Assembly (NCBI GenBank): GCA_934572335.1
Contig: CAKTKU010000007.1
Coordinates: 14,297-78,296, forward strand
Direction of reading: 5' to 3'
DNA from: an uncultured Oscillospiraceae bacterium
GTDB taxonomy: Bacteria; Bacillota; Clostridia; Oscillospirales; Oscillospiraceae
DNA: 64,000 bases
The notes beneath the pieces were generated by a model, which saw only the letters and a list, made by a program, of their open reading frames with translations, did no database searches and was not told the DNA's origin. The position numbers and the translations under genes were made by a program. Positions 7,081 to 15,738 of this stretch are shown in pieces. Positions within the stretch are counted from its first letter, which is position 1, and every line of letters starts with the position of its first letter.

Positions 7081-8805
7081 TTATCCGATTATGCGCCGCG
7101 CCTCATAGCCGCGGGAGACATAGTAACCGGCGAGGTCAGAAATGATAACGCCGGTGGTGGAGTTCGATGCGTGGACAAACTGCCCGTTGCCGATGTAAAT
7201 GCCGACATGCCCGATATAGCTGCTGCCGGAATAGAAGCAGAGCAGATCGCCCGGCTGAAGCTCGGACGGCTCGACATGCCGCCCGTTCGCCGCCTGGTCG
7301 GCGGCGACACGGTTGAGCGTGTAGCCGAACTGCTTGTACACATAGTACACAAGCCCTGAGCAGTCGAACCCATCGGGCGTTGTGCCGCCCCAGACGTAGC
7401 GCGAGCCGACGAACTGGCACGCATAGCTTGCGACCTGCTGTCCCGTGGCGGAGCCATTCGACGCGGGCGCGGAAGCGCTGCCGCTGTCGGAGGAGGAACC
7501 GGCGTCATTGCCGCCGACGGAATAAGTGCCCTCCCTGACGTACTTGGACGAGACGTAGCCGACCTGGCCGTTTTCCGACACGACCTGCGCCCAGCCGTCA
7601 TGAGATGTGATGAGGCTGACGCGGTTGCCGTAGAAGAACTCGCCGAGAATTGCGGCGGTCATGGACGGCGCGGAGCGGAAGCGCACGTTGTTGCCCGTGA
7701 TATATGCATCGGTATACTGATCGACGGTCTGCGCGGGCGTCTCAGTCGGCGCGGGAGTGGGCTGGGTCTCGGCAGTGCCGGGATTCTCCGGGTTCTGCAC
7801 GGTGTCGTCCTGCCCGCCGACGGTCAGCCCGCCGGAGCTTGCGTTGTCGACAATGATGACATAGCTGGCATAGACATACCCGGCAATGCCGTCAATGACG
7901 CACTGATACCATCCGTTGCCCGCATCGCCGGTGACGGTGAGCGCCTTGCCGGTGTGGAACGTGCCGAGAATGTTGTGGTTCGTGCCCGGACCCGAACGCA
8001 GACGCACGTATGTGCCGTTTATGTAGCCGCTCGCGCCGGTGCTCGCTGGAGCCTGCGTGGGAGCGGGCGTCGCGGTGGGGACAGGCGTCGCCTCCGGGGT
8101 GGGCGTGGGCGTCGGCACGGGTGCCGCCGTCTGCTCAGGGGAGGGGATGGGCGCCGAGGTCTGCGCAGGCGTTGCCTCCGGCGTGGGTGCGGGGGTCGGC
8201 GTTGAAGCCGTGTCCGTGGTCTCGTTCGGCTGCGGCAGCGTTGTCGCGGTGGGCGCGTCCGGCGTGAAGTCGGGGCGGATCACCGAAGTGTCGGCGGTCG
8301 AAGTGCCGAGAGTGATATATTGCGTGTAAACATAGCCGAGCTGCCCGTCGATGATACAGGCCGTCCACCCGTCGCCGGAGCCGATGGGCATGACCTCCTT
8401 GCCGCGGTTATACTCGCCCAGCACGGAGTATTCCGAGCCGGGACCGGAGCGGAAGCGCACGTACATGGCGTTTATGTACCCGGCATAGCTGCCGGAGCCA
8501 GTGGGGGCGGGGGTGAAGACCGGCGCTGTCGCGGCGCTGCTCTCATCGAGACTGAGATACGACGCGGCGACAAAGCCGCTCTGCCCGCCGACGGAAACGG
8601 CGTACCATGAGCCGTTGGAGCGGTCAGTGACCGTGACGGGAGTGTTGCGATCGAGCGTGGCGATGACATAATAGCCTGTGCCCGGTCCTGAACGGACGTT
8701 GACGCGGTTGCCGGTGATCACCGCTGTCTCTGCATACGCCGGAACGACCAGAAACGAAGCGATGACCGCCGAGGCGATAAACGTCCTCAAGAATTTTTTG
8801 CGCAT
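7081..8805 (-). CDS. Secreted SH3b / NlpC-P60 peptidoglycan endopeptidase
   Basis: A 574-residue secreted wall hydrolase. After a signal peptide (cut near AYA-ET, residue 25) come bacterial SH3 domains at about 26-85, 108-165, 262-320 and 367-425, each with a V/RxRSGPG-type motif. A Pro/Thr/Ala linker separates the second from the third. The NlpC/P60 cysteine peptidase domain spans about 455-574, with Cys482 in FDCSGL, His533 in IGHVGIY and His545 in FVHA. Such enzymes cut the gamma-D-Glu to diamino acid bond of stem peptides, and the SH3 repeats bind the wall. Confidence 0.93.
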   Translation of the reverse strand: MRKKFLRTFIASAVIASFLVVPAYAETAVITGNRVNVRSGPGTGYYVIATLDRNTPVTVTDRSNGSWYAVSVGGQSGFVAASYLSLDESSAATAPVFTPAPTGSGSYAGYINAMYVRFRSGPGSEYSVLGEYNRGKEVMPIGSGDGWTACIIDGQLGYVYTQYITLGTSTADTSVIRPDFTPDAPTATTLPQPNETTDTASTPTPAPTPEATPAQTSAPIPSPEQTAAPVPTPTPTPEATPVPTATPAPTQAPASTGASGYINGTYVRLRSGPGTNHNILGTFHTGKALTVTGDAGNGWYQCVIDGIAGYVYASYVIIVDNASSGGLTVGGQDDTVQNPENPGTAETQPTPAPTETPAQTVDQYTDAYITGNNVRFRSAPSMTAAILGEFFYGNRVSLITSHDGWAQVVSENGQVGYVSSKYVREGTYSVGGNDAGSSSDSGSASAPASNGSATGQQVASYACQFVGSRYVWGGTTPDGFDCSGLVYYVYKQFGYTLNRVAADQAANGRHVEPSELQPGDLLCFYSGSSYIGHVGIYIGNGQFVHASNSTTGVIISDLAGYYVSRGYEARRIIG

Positions 8806-8862
8806 ACTAACAAGTCCTTTGTCTTTTTTGGGACGTGCGCAAGCGTTTTGCTTACGCGGTCC

Positions 8863-9144
8863 TTATCTGGAGGAAAGTGCGCGCTCAAGCCACACGGCGG
8901 CAACATCTATTGCGAGATAGAGGCTGTCCTTCTCGCTCCGCTTGACGATCCTGTCTCTGGACTTTATGGAAGCGTCGGTGAGCTGAAGCTGGACGGAGAC
9001 CTTGGTTGCAACGTCAAGGTCGTTGACCTTCTTCGTGTCAAGTATCTGTATCATGACAATATACTTGTCCGCGAAGCTGCCGTAATAGATGATGTTGTCT
9101 TTCCTTTGGAGAGGATGACCCTTGTACTCCAATGTCTTTGCCAT
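8863..9144 (-). CDS. Small conserved hypothetical protein
   Basis: A 93-residue cytoplasmic protein starting MAKTLEYKGHPLQRKDN. It has no signal peptide or membrane segment and ends DVAAVWLERALSSR. From memory, short proteins of this kind recur in Clostridia without an assigned function. ATG 9144 is chosen over an upstream in-frame start because GGAGGT lies eight bases ahead. A separate promoter is visible upstream. It lies between two wall genes (an NlpC/P60 hydrolase and a PBP), which hints at, but does not show, an envelope or division link. Confidence 0.72.
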   Translation of the reverse strand: MAKTLEYKGHPLQRKDNIIYYGSFADKYIVMIQILDTKKVNDLDVATKVSVQLQLTDASIKSRDRIVKRSEKDSLYLAIDVAAVWLERALSSR

Positions 9145-9170
9145 AATAGAACCTCCAGTATTGTAACTAA

Positions 9171-9199
9171 AATGTAACACAATGAATTAGAAATGTCAA
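9171..9199 (-). promoter_or_regulatory. Putative sigma-A promoter of the small conserved protein gene
   Basis: On the minus strand, TTGACA (9199-9194) is followed after 17 bases by TACATT (9176-9171). The -35 is perfect and the -10 weak. It lies about 27 bases ahead of the gene's start codon. Confidence 0.5.
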
Positions 9200-9233
9200 C
9201 AAGAAAATCTTGGACTAATTTCCAGCCTTGCCG

Positions 9234-11540
9234 TCAGCCGAGATACTGCGTTCCGCCGGTGCTGCCCCAGTCATTGCTGCCCCAGCCGGAGTTGTTGCCC
9301 CACAGGTCGTCATTGCCTGTGCTGCCCCATGTGCTGCCGTCGTCCCACGGGGCGATGATGGTGTTGTTGTTGTCGTTTGTGCCGGTGCCCCAGCCGGTCG
9401 AAGTGTCGCTGTCAAAGTCGTTGCTGGGATACACGGTGTCCTGAATGCCGAATATTCCGGTGTTCTCGCCGATATACGGGTAGGTGAACGCCTTGTATTC
9501 AAGCCCGTCGTGCAGCGGCTGCATCACCTTGCGCCACAGCTGCGCCGCCGGGTTGCCGGAGACGTTGATGGTCGCGGGCGTGTCAAAGCCCGTCCACACC
9601 GCCGCGACATAGTACGGCGTCACGCCGCAGAACCAGCGGTCCTTATAGTCGCCGGACGTGCCGGTCTTGCCCGCCACAGGGACGCTGTACAGCCGCGCCT
9701 CCTTGCCGGTGCCGTTTTCAACGGCATTCTGCATCATGTAGGTCATGGTGTAGGCCGTGTTGGGCTTGAACGCGGAGATGGTGCTGGGGGAGTTGTCGAT
9801 GACGGTGTTGCCGTCAAAGTCCGTCACGAGCGAGTAGGTGCGCCCGTAGGTGAATATGCCGTCGTTGACGAACGCGCAGTATGCCTGTGCCATCTCGCGC
9901 ACAGTCACGCCGTTTGTGAGCTGGCCGAGCGCCATGGGGGCGTAGTTCGCGTCGGCGGGGACAAGGCTCGTGAAGCCGAGCTTCGTCGTCAGATAATTAT
10001 ATGAGGTCTGCGGGCCGAGCTTATCCACTATCTGCGCCGCGACGGTGTTCAGCGAGTATTGCAGCGCCTGGTATATCGTCACCACGCCGTAATAGACGTT
10101 GCTGTCGTTCGCGGGGTACCAGTCCGTGCCGCTCAGATGCAGTCCTGCCTGGTCGTTGACGAGCGTCGTCGGGGTTATCAGCCCCGTGTCCACCGCCGGA
10201 CCGTAGGACGCGAGCGGCTTTATCGACGAGCCGGGGGAGCGGTACGTCCCCGTGGCGCGGTTGAGCGGGAAGTTCCTGTCCTTCACGCCGACGCCGCCGG
10301 AGAGCCCGAGTATGCGCCCGTCATAGGGATTCATCACAACGATCGCGCTTTGAAGCTGCTGATTGCCGCCCGCACGGGGGATGGCGGTGAGGTCGGTGTA
10401 CACCGTGTCTATCGCGGTCTGCACGCTCACATCCACGCAGCAGTAAATCTTGTATCCGCCGTTGTAGACGAGGGTCTGCGCGGTCTCACGGCTTATGCCC
10501 TTGCGCTCCATGAGGTCGTTTATAACGTCGGAAATGACGACCTCTTCATAATAGCTGTATATGCGCTGGGTCGTCTCCTCCTCGGCGCTGTGGATGAACA
10601 CAAGCTCCTCGGCGACAGCGTCCTTGTACGTCTGATAGTCGATGTAGCCCTGCTCGTACATCTCGCGCAGGATGGTCTCCTGACGCTCCTTGTTGTTCTG
10701 CTCGTTGTAGAACGGGTCATAGTACGTGGGCATGTTCGTTATGCCGACGATGGAGGCGCACTCGGCGAGCGACAGGTCCTTCACGTCCTTGCCAAAGTAG
10801 GTCTGCGCGGCGGTCTGCACGCCGTAGCAGCCCTCGCCGAAGTATACGGCGTTAAGGTACCATTCTATGATCTCCTGCTTGTCGTAGCGCTTTTCAAGCT
10901 CCAGCGCGCCGAAGATCTCCGTCAGCTTGCGCTGCACCGTTATCTCGTCCTGACCGGTGAGGTTTTTGATGAGCTGCTGGGTGATGGTCGAGCCGCCGTA
11001 GCTGTTCTGCATGGTGGCGAACATCTTCACGAATGCGCCGGAGGTGCGGTACCAGTCGACGCCCTTGTGGTCGTAAAAGCGCTTGTCCTCTATCGCGACG
11101 ACCGCCTTCTCCATGTACCAGGGGATGTCGCTGTAATCGACCCATATGCGCTTCTGCTTGCCGGAAAGGGTGCTCAGCTCGCGCCATTCGCCCGCCGCGT
11201 CCTGATAATAAATAGTGCTGGACTGGTTGAGCTTATAGTCCTCAAGCGACAGGTCGAGATTCGGCGTAAGGCAGGTCTTAACATAGTAGGCAAACACGCA
11301 CGCGAACAGCATCCCCGTTATTGCGAGGATGAGCAGTATCGTGCCGAAGACCTTGAAAACACTGCTGAGCACGGAGCTGACAAGCTCCACCGTGACGTCC
11401 GCGGCGCGCAGCACGAAGCGCGGCCTGCGGCGCGGCTTATCCTCGCGCGCGGCGTCGACATTGCCGTCGCCGGGGCGTATATCATCGTCCGCACCGTTCA
11501 GGCGGCCGGTGCTGTTTTTTCTGGGATCGTTGTTGTTCAT
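9234..11540 (-). CDS. Class A penicillin-binding protein (PBP1A family)
   Basis: A 768-residue bifunctional peptidoglycan synthase. A basic cytoplasmic tail precedes one membrane helix (about 66-88). The GT51 transglycosylase follows, with catalytic Glu151 in EDKRFYDHKG and the STITQQLIKNL motif. The transpeptidase carries S438-SIK (SxxK), S496-LN (SxN) and K625-TG, so all active-site motifs are intact. The last ~55 residues are unusually rich in Gly, Asn, Ser, Asp and Trp. The spacing to the neighbouring genes and the lack of overlap suggest a single-gene unit. Confidence 0.95.
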   Translation of the reverse strand: MNNNDPRKNSTGRLNGADDDIRPGDGNVDAAREDKPRRRPRFVLRAADVTVELVSSVLSSVFKVFGTILLILAITGMLFACVFAYYVKTCLTPNLDLSLEDYKLNQSSTIYYQDAAGEWRELSTLSGKQKRIWVDYSDIPWYMEKAVVAIEDKRFYDHKGVDWYRTSGAFVKMFATMQNSYGGSTITQQLIKNLTGQDEITVQRKLTEIFGALELEKRYDKQEIIEWYLNAVYFGEGCYGVQTAAQTYFGKDVKDLSLAECASIVGITNMPTYYDPFYNEQNNKERQETILREMYEQGYIDYQTYKDAVAEELVFIHSAEEETTQRIYSYYEEVVISDVINDLMERKGISRETAQTLVYNGGYKIYCCVDVSVQTAIDTVYTDLTAIPRAGGNQQLQSAIVVMNPYDGRILGLSGGVGVKDRNFPLNRATGTYRSPGSSIKPLASYGPAVDTGLITPTTLVNDQAGLHLSGTDWYPANDSNVYYGVVTIYQALQYSLNTVAAQIVDKLGPQTSYNYLTTKLGFTSLVPADANYAPMALGQLTNGVTVREMAQAYCAFVNDGIFTYGRTYSLVTDFDGNTVIDNSPSTISAFKPNTAYTMTYMMQNAVENGTGKEARLYSVPVAGKTGTSGDYKDRWFCGVTPYYVAAVWTGFDTPATINVSGNPAAQLWRKVMQPLHDGLEYKAFTYPYIGENTGIFGIQDTVYPSNDFDSDTSTGWGTGTNDNNNTIIAPWDDGSTWGSTGNDDLWGNNSGWGSNDWGSTGGTQYLG

Positions 11541-11635
11541 TGTCCGGCGGACACCTCCTTCTGAGGGACTTATGTACCGCGCACGTGCCGTGCCGCGCGG
11601 GACAGGTGATTATAGCACTAATATACTAAATTAGC

Positions 11636-11644
11636 ATTATATCA
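11636..11644 (-). promoter_or_regulatory. Candidate extended -10 promoter upstream of the PBP gene
   Basis: Minus strand TGATATAAT (extended -10) lies about 100 bases upstream of the PBP start. A TTGACA is present but only 8 bases upstream of the hexamer, so it is not a standard -35. The rest of the 233-base gap (11541-11773) is AT-rich with an imperfect palindrome at about 11612-11633. I see no gene in it. Confidence 0.35.
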
Positions 11645-11773
11645 CACCTTGTCAACGAACGGTAGAGGAAATGTGAATTTTTCGCGTGATGGGCGCAGAA
11701 AATGCAGCACGTATATTTTCCCAGATTTGAGAAATAATTATACCTGTACTTTTTCGACTGAGGGGCGTGAACC

Positions 11774-12115
11774 ATGAAGCTGAGAATGAGGGCGGCGCTT
11801 TTGGCGCTGCTGGGGACAGCGGCGGTGTATACGGGGCTGGGCGCGGTGAAAAGCCTGCACCCCGCCGTGCGCGACGCTCTGCCAACGGAGATATACGCGC
11901 GCTATTCCGCCCGCGAGGAGGCGGCGCAGTTTTTCCTCAAGAGCTGCGACGGCTTTGTCGCGGTGTACACCGCCTCGCGCAGCCGCGCGCCGGAGTCGGT
12001 GACGGCGATAGAGGTGGCTTCGCTGCGCTCGGCGGACAGAGCCATGATCGAGCGCGGCATCCCTGTCGCCGACCGGCAGGAGCTGCTGGAATTACTGGAG
12101 GATCTGGGGTCGTGA
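11774..12115 (+). CDS. Membrane-anchored protein with a BofC C-terminal-like domain
   Basis: 113 residues. One N-terminal membrane segment (about 7-26) is followed by an exterior part. The segment FLKSCDGFVAVYTA, then VTAIEVASLRSADRAMIERGI and ELLELLEDLGS, matches the pattern of the BofC C-terminal domain (G.xAVY, then ...LP..D...L..GI, ...LLEDy/lGS). BofC controls sigma-K checkpoint signalling in Bacillus spores. Short one-helix proteins with only this domain occur in Clostridia, where their role is not settled. No neighbour is an obvious sporulation gene. Confidence 0.65.
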   Translation: MKLRMRAALLALLGTAAVYTGLGAVKSLHPAVRDALPTEIYARYSAREEAAQFFLKSCDGFVAVYTASRSRAPESVTAIEVASLRSADRAMIERGIPVADRQELLELLEDLGS

Positions 12116-12145
12116 CACAATCGCAAAGAGAGTTATAATTCGCTA

Positions 12146-12174
12146 TTGATTTATCTGCGGCAATAGGGTAAAAT
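12146..12174 (+). promoter_or_regulatory. Sigma-A-type promoter of the DUF1292 gene
   Basis: TTGATT (12146-12151), 17-base spacer, TAAAAT (12169-12174). It lies about 30 bases upstream of the start codon at 12204. Confidence 0.6.
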
Positions 12175-12203
12175 AGTGTTACAATACAAGCTGGAGGTAA
12201 GAT

Positions 12204-12488
12204 ATGAGCGAGGAATTCGGAAGCGATTTTGTCACGATAGTGGACGATGACGGCCAGGAGTTTGAGCTTGAGCTGCTCGACACTATGGACTATAACGGCA
12301 ATACCTATACGGCGTTTCTTCCGGCAGACATGGCGGAGGACGACCCGGACTACGGTATGATAATCCTGCGCTCGCAGCTTGACGAGAGCGGCGAGGAGCT
12401 GTACGAGTCGATAGACGACGAGGACGAGCTCAACGATGTGTACGAGCATTTCATGGTTCTCCTCTTTGACGACGAGGACGAGGAATAA
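12204..12488 (+). CDS. DUF1292 family protein (YrzB-like)
   Basis: A 94-residue, strongly acidic cytoplasmic protein. The segment VTIVDDDGQEFELELLDTM, then YNGNTYTAFLPAD and the acidic tail DEDELNDVYEHFMVLLFDDE define the DUF1292 (YrzB) family, common in Firmicutes and of unknown function. In many genomes it sits with yrrK/ruvX and alaS. Here it stands alone with its own promoter and a good GGAGG, directly upstream of a 6S RNA candidate on the same strand. Confidence 0.88.
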   Translation: MSEEFGSDFVTIVDDDGQEFELELLDTMDYNGNTYTAFLPADMAEDDPDYGMIILRSQLDESGEELYESIDDEDELNDVYEHFMVLLFDDEDEE

Positions 12489-12589
12489 GTTCCGCTCCCG
12501 CGGCATATAGCTTATTATGCCCGCAAGGAGCAGGAGCGCGGTGCTCGCACCGCCCATAAAATAAATCAGGTTCCTGCTGTGTGCGTGCT

Positions 12590-12804
12590 GCTCTTTCCAG
12601 AGCTTCACGACCCATTAAACCCACATCTCTAATAAGGGATGCCGACTTGAATCTGCGGATTGCAGGCCTCCCGGCGCGAGCCGGACGTTGGAAGCAGCGA
12701 AACAGAACTTAGGCGACCCACCTGCCCATTCGTGCAGGTTATAATTGGGTCGGCACGGCATTTGCGGGGCACACCCCCGGAGGTTTTTCCTCCGGGGGCG
12801 TTTT
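12590..12804 (+). ncRNA. ssrS: 6S RNA candidate (ssrS)
   Basis: A gene-free, strongly structured stretch. The closing sequence CACGACCCA (12606-12614) can pair with TGGGTCG near 12747-12753, and an internal hairpin CCTGC/GCAGG lies at about 12721-12738. The order of blocks (cacgacccattaaaccca, then gccgacttgaa, gcaggcctcccggc, gcagcgaaacag, gcgacccacctg) matches my memory of 6S RNAs annotated in Clostridia, which bind and inhibit sigma-70-type RNA polymerase. A terminator ends it. The 5' end is uncertain. No covariance search was possible. Confidence 0.62.
12774..12804 (+). terminator. Intrinsic terminator of the 6S RNA candidate
   Basis: Perfect 10-bp arms CCCCCGGAGG (12774-12783) and CCTCCGGGGG (12789-12798) around TTTTT, followed by CGTTTT. 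Confidence 0.85.
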
Positions 12805-12830
12805 GCGGTTGTATTTATTCTTGGCAGAAT

Positions 12831-12875
12831 AAAAAAGCTTCCATGCCTTGAAACCATACAGGGCATGGAAGCTTT
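12831..12875 (-). terminator. Terminator of the lar operon
   Basis: Arms AAAGCTTCCATGCC (12834-12847) and its complement (12862-12875) pair perfectly. The A-run at 12831-12836 reads as a U-tract on the minus strand, directly after the larC stop. Confidence 0.85.
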
Positions 12876-12887
12876 CTCTATGCTATA

Positions 12888-14081
12888 TTATGACTGAGCG
12901 ACTGTCACGGCGCGGAGTATTTCGCCGAATGGCTTGCCGGTCTCCCGCGCGATGCGCGCGACGTCCTCATATTCCGGCTTGCTGCGCTCGACGCCCCAGC
13001 CGGATGCACGCTTTATCCGCACCCTGCCGTATTCCGTCCCGACGCTCTCCTCGCGGCGCGCGAGCGTGTATCTCGCGCTGACGTATTCCCTCACGCCGAT
13101 GGTCGTGGTGTTTGCGAATATGCACCGGAGCATATCGTCCCGCTGCTCCTTCCTGCACATGCAGGTGAGGAGGATCGCGGGGCGGTTTTTCTTCATGCCG
13201 ATGGGCGTGGTGTATACATCCAGCGCCCCGGCGCTCAAAAGCGCCTCCTGCGCGTAGCCCAGCGCCTCCGCGGTCATGTCGTCGATGTTGCACTTGAGCT
13301 CGATGACCTCCTCAGCGGCGTCCCGGCTCTCGCCGATCATCGCGCGCACGATGTTTGCCGCGGCAAAGTCCTTCGTCCCCGTGCCGTACCCCGCGGCGCT
13401 GACGCTCATGCGCGGCATCTCGCCCGCATCGGAGCAGAAGTGCTTCAAAAGCGCCGCGCCCGTGGGCGTGCACAACTCGCCCGTGACGCTGCCGCCGTAT
13501 ATCGGCATGCCGCGCAGAATGAGCTCCGTCGCCGGGGCGGGAACGGGCAGAATGCCGTGCGCGCATTTCACCGTCCCGCTGCCGACATTGATGGGGGAGC
13601 AGACGATCGTGTCGGGCGCAAGCTCGTTTATGAGCATACATACGCCCAGTATGTCCGCCAGAGCGTCCAGCGTGCCTATCTCGTGAAAATGTATGTTCTC
13701 GATGGGCTGACCGTGCACACGGCTCTCGGCGTTGGCCAGCAGCATATACACTTCCTTTGCATCCTCCGCCGCGGCGCTGTCCGCCTCGACCCTGTCAAGA
13801 AACGCGAGTATTTCACTCACGGATGTGTGGTGATGATGCCCGTCATGATGGTGGTACGCGTCTGCCTCCTCGCCCTCTTCATGCCCGTCGATCACAACGC
13901 TGACATGTGTGCCGGATATGCCGCACTTGCTGTCTGGCGCTGCGGAGACGACGGCGTGCCCATCCAGCGCGCGGTTGAGCCGCGCGAGAAACGCCTCCCT
14001 GTCCGGGTGCAGCTCCAACAGTGCGCCCATGAGCATATCGCCCGCCGCGCCCATTGCGCAGTCAAAATAGAGTGTTTTCAT
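12888..14081 (-). CDS. larC: Nickel-pincer cofactor biosynthesis protein LarC (nickel insertase)
   Basis: LarC inserts nickel into pyridinium-3,5-bisthiocarboxylic acid mononucleotide in a CTP-dependent step, completing the NPN cofactor of lactate racemase-type enzymes. The 397-residue protein has the family start (YFDCAMGAAGDMLMGAL), the ENIHFHEIG motif and the C-terminal ELKCNIDDMTAEALGY segment. A His cluster (His77-79 and 82-85), likely metal-binding, sits in a variable loop. In Lactiplantibacillus plantarum larC is read by ribosomal frameshift. Here it is one continuous frame. Its start overlaps the larE stop (ATGA). Confidence 0.93.
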   Translation of the reverse strand: MKTLYFDCAMGAAGDMLMGALLELHPDREAFLARLNRALDGHAVVSAAPDSKCGISGTHVSVVIDGHEEGEEADAYHHHDGHHHHTSVSEILAFLDRVEADSAAAEDAKEVYMLLANAESRVHGQPIENIHFHEIGTLDALADILGVCMLINELAPDTIVCSPINVGSGTVKCAHGILPVPAPATELILRGMPIYGGSVTGELCTPTGAALLKHFCSDAGEMPRMSVSAAGYGTGTKDFAAANIVRAMIGESRDAAEEVIELKCNIDDMTAEALGYAQEALLSAGALDVYTTPIGMKKNRPAILLTCMCRKEQRDDMLRCIFANTTTIGVREYVSARYTLARREESVGTEYGRVRIKRASGWGVERSKPEYEDVARIARETGKPFGEILRAVTVAQS

Positions 14082-14833
14082 AGACTTTTCTTCCTTGCCT
14101 CGGTGTCGATCCTTATCTCGTCAAAATACTTGGAGAGCGCGGCAAAAAGCTCGTCCCTGTGCTCCTGCGCGCGGCCGAGCTGGTCGGCGGTGAATTGCAG
14201 CAGGGCGGCTCTGCCGCTTGTACGCACGCGGAAGTCCGTGTACCCGCGGGAGAAGAGATAGTCCTCGCTGCGCTCAATCTTTTCAAGCCGTTCGTTCGTC
14301 AGCGCCTCCCCGGTCTTCACCCGCGTGGCGAGGCACGCATAGGCGGGCTTTGACCATGTGAACAGTCCCGCTTCCTTGGAAAGGCGGCGTATCTCGCTCT
14401 TGGTGAGACCGCACGCGCGCAGGGGGGAGAGTATATGCAGCTCGCCCGCGGCGCGCATACCGGGGCGGTCGCCGCTGTCGTCGCTCGCGTTTGACCCGTC
14501 GAGCAGCACGGTGTAGCCGTCCGCGGAGGCCGCGGCGATGATTTTTGACATTATGGTGCGCTTGCAGTAATAGCAGCGGTCGGCGGGGTTCGCCCTGACC
14601 TTATCACAGGCGAGAATGTCAGCATTGATGACTGTCATTTCAACGCCGAGCGCCGCGGCGAGCTTTTTCGCGTCGTGCAGCTCAAACTCCGGCTGAAATT
14701 GCGATTTTACGTAGTACGGCTTTATGTCCGCCCCGCAGGACACACCGGCATACAGAAGGTATGCCGAGTCGACCCCGCCGGAGAAGGCGAGCGCGGTCTT
14801 CGGGTGCGCCGCGAAGAATTCTTTCAGTTCCAA
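14078..14833 (-). CDS. larE: ATP-dependent sulfur transferase LarE (NPN cofactor synthesis)
   Basis: LarE adenylates the carboxyl groups of the pyridinium intermediate and converts them to thiocarboxylates. The 251-residue PP-loop ATPase has SGGVDSAYLLYAG for ATP binding and a CYYC pair at 87-90. Cys167 in WSKPAYACLATR is at the conserved cysteine position, which in L. plantarum is the sacrificial sulfur donor and in other LarE proteins helps hold a 4Fe-4S cluster. The start is TTG (14833-14831) with GAGG eight bases ahead. It lies 10 bases after larB and overlaps larC. Confidence 0.92.
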   Translation of the reverse strand: MELKEFFAAHPKTALAFSGGVDSAYLLYAGVSCGADIKPYYVKSQFQPEFELHDAKKLAAALGVEMTVINADILACDKVRANPADRCYYCKRTIMSKIIAAASADGYTVLLDGSNASDDSGDRPGMRAAGELHILSPLRACGLTKSEIRRLSKEAGLFTWSKPAYACLATRVKTGEALTNERLEKIERSEDYLFSRGYTDFRVRTSGRAALLQFTADQLGRAQEHRDELFAALSKYFDEIRIDTEARKKSL

Positions 14834-14843
14834 AATGATCGCC

Positions 14844-15596
<753 letters not shown>

Positions 15597-15681
15597 AATA
15601 AAGCCCCCTTGAAACGCAAATTATCTTTCACGTTATTATAGATAGAACTCGGCGGGATTTCAACAGTAAATGATGAAATCG

Positions 15682-15726
15682 TTTTGGTGCAGCCCTCCAC
15701 GCCGGAGGGCTGCACCAAAATCATGA
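15682..15726 (-). terminator. Terminator after the partner-switching operon
   Basis: Perfect 17-bp arms (15682-15698 and 15704-15720, TTTTGGTGCAGCCCTCC and complement) with a five-base loop. It lies just past the stop of the PP2C phosphatase gene and upstream of larB. The outer AAAA/TTTT pairs may let it act on both strands. Confidence 0.75.
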
Positions 15727-15738
15727 TATGTATCGATG

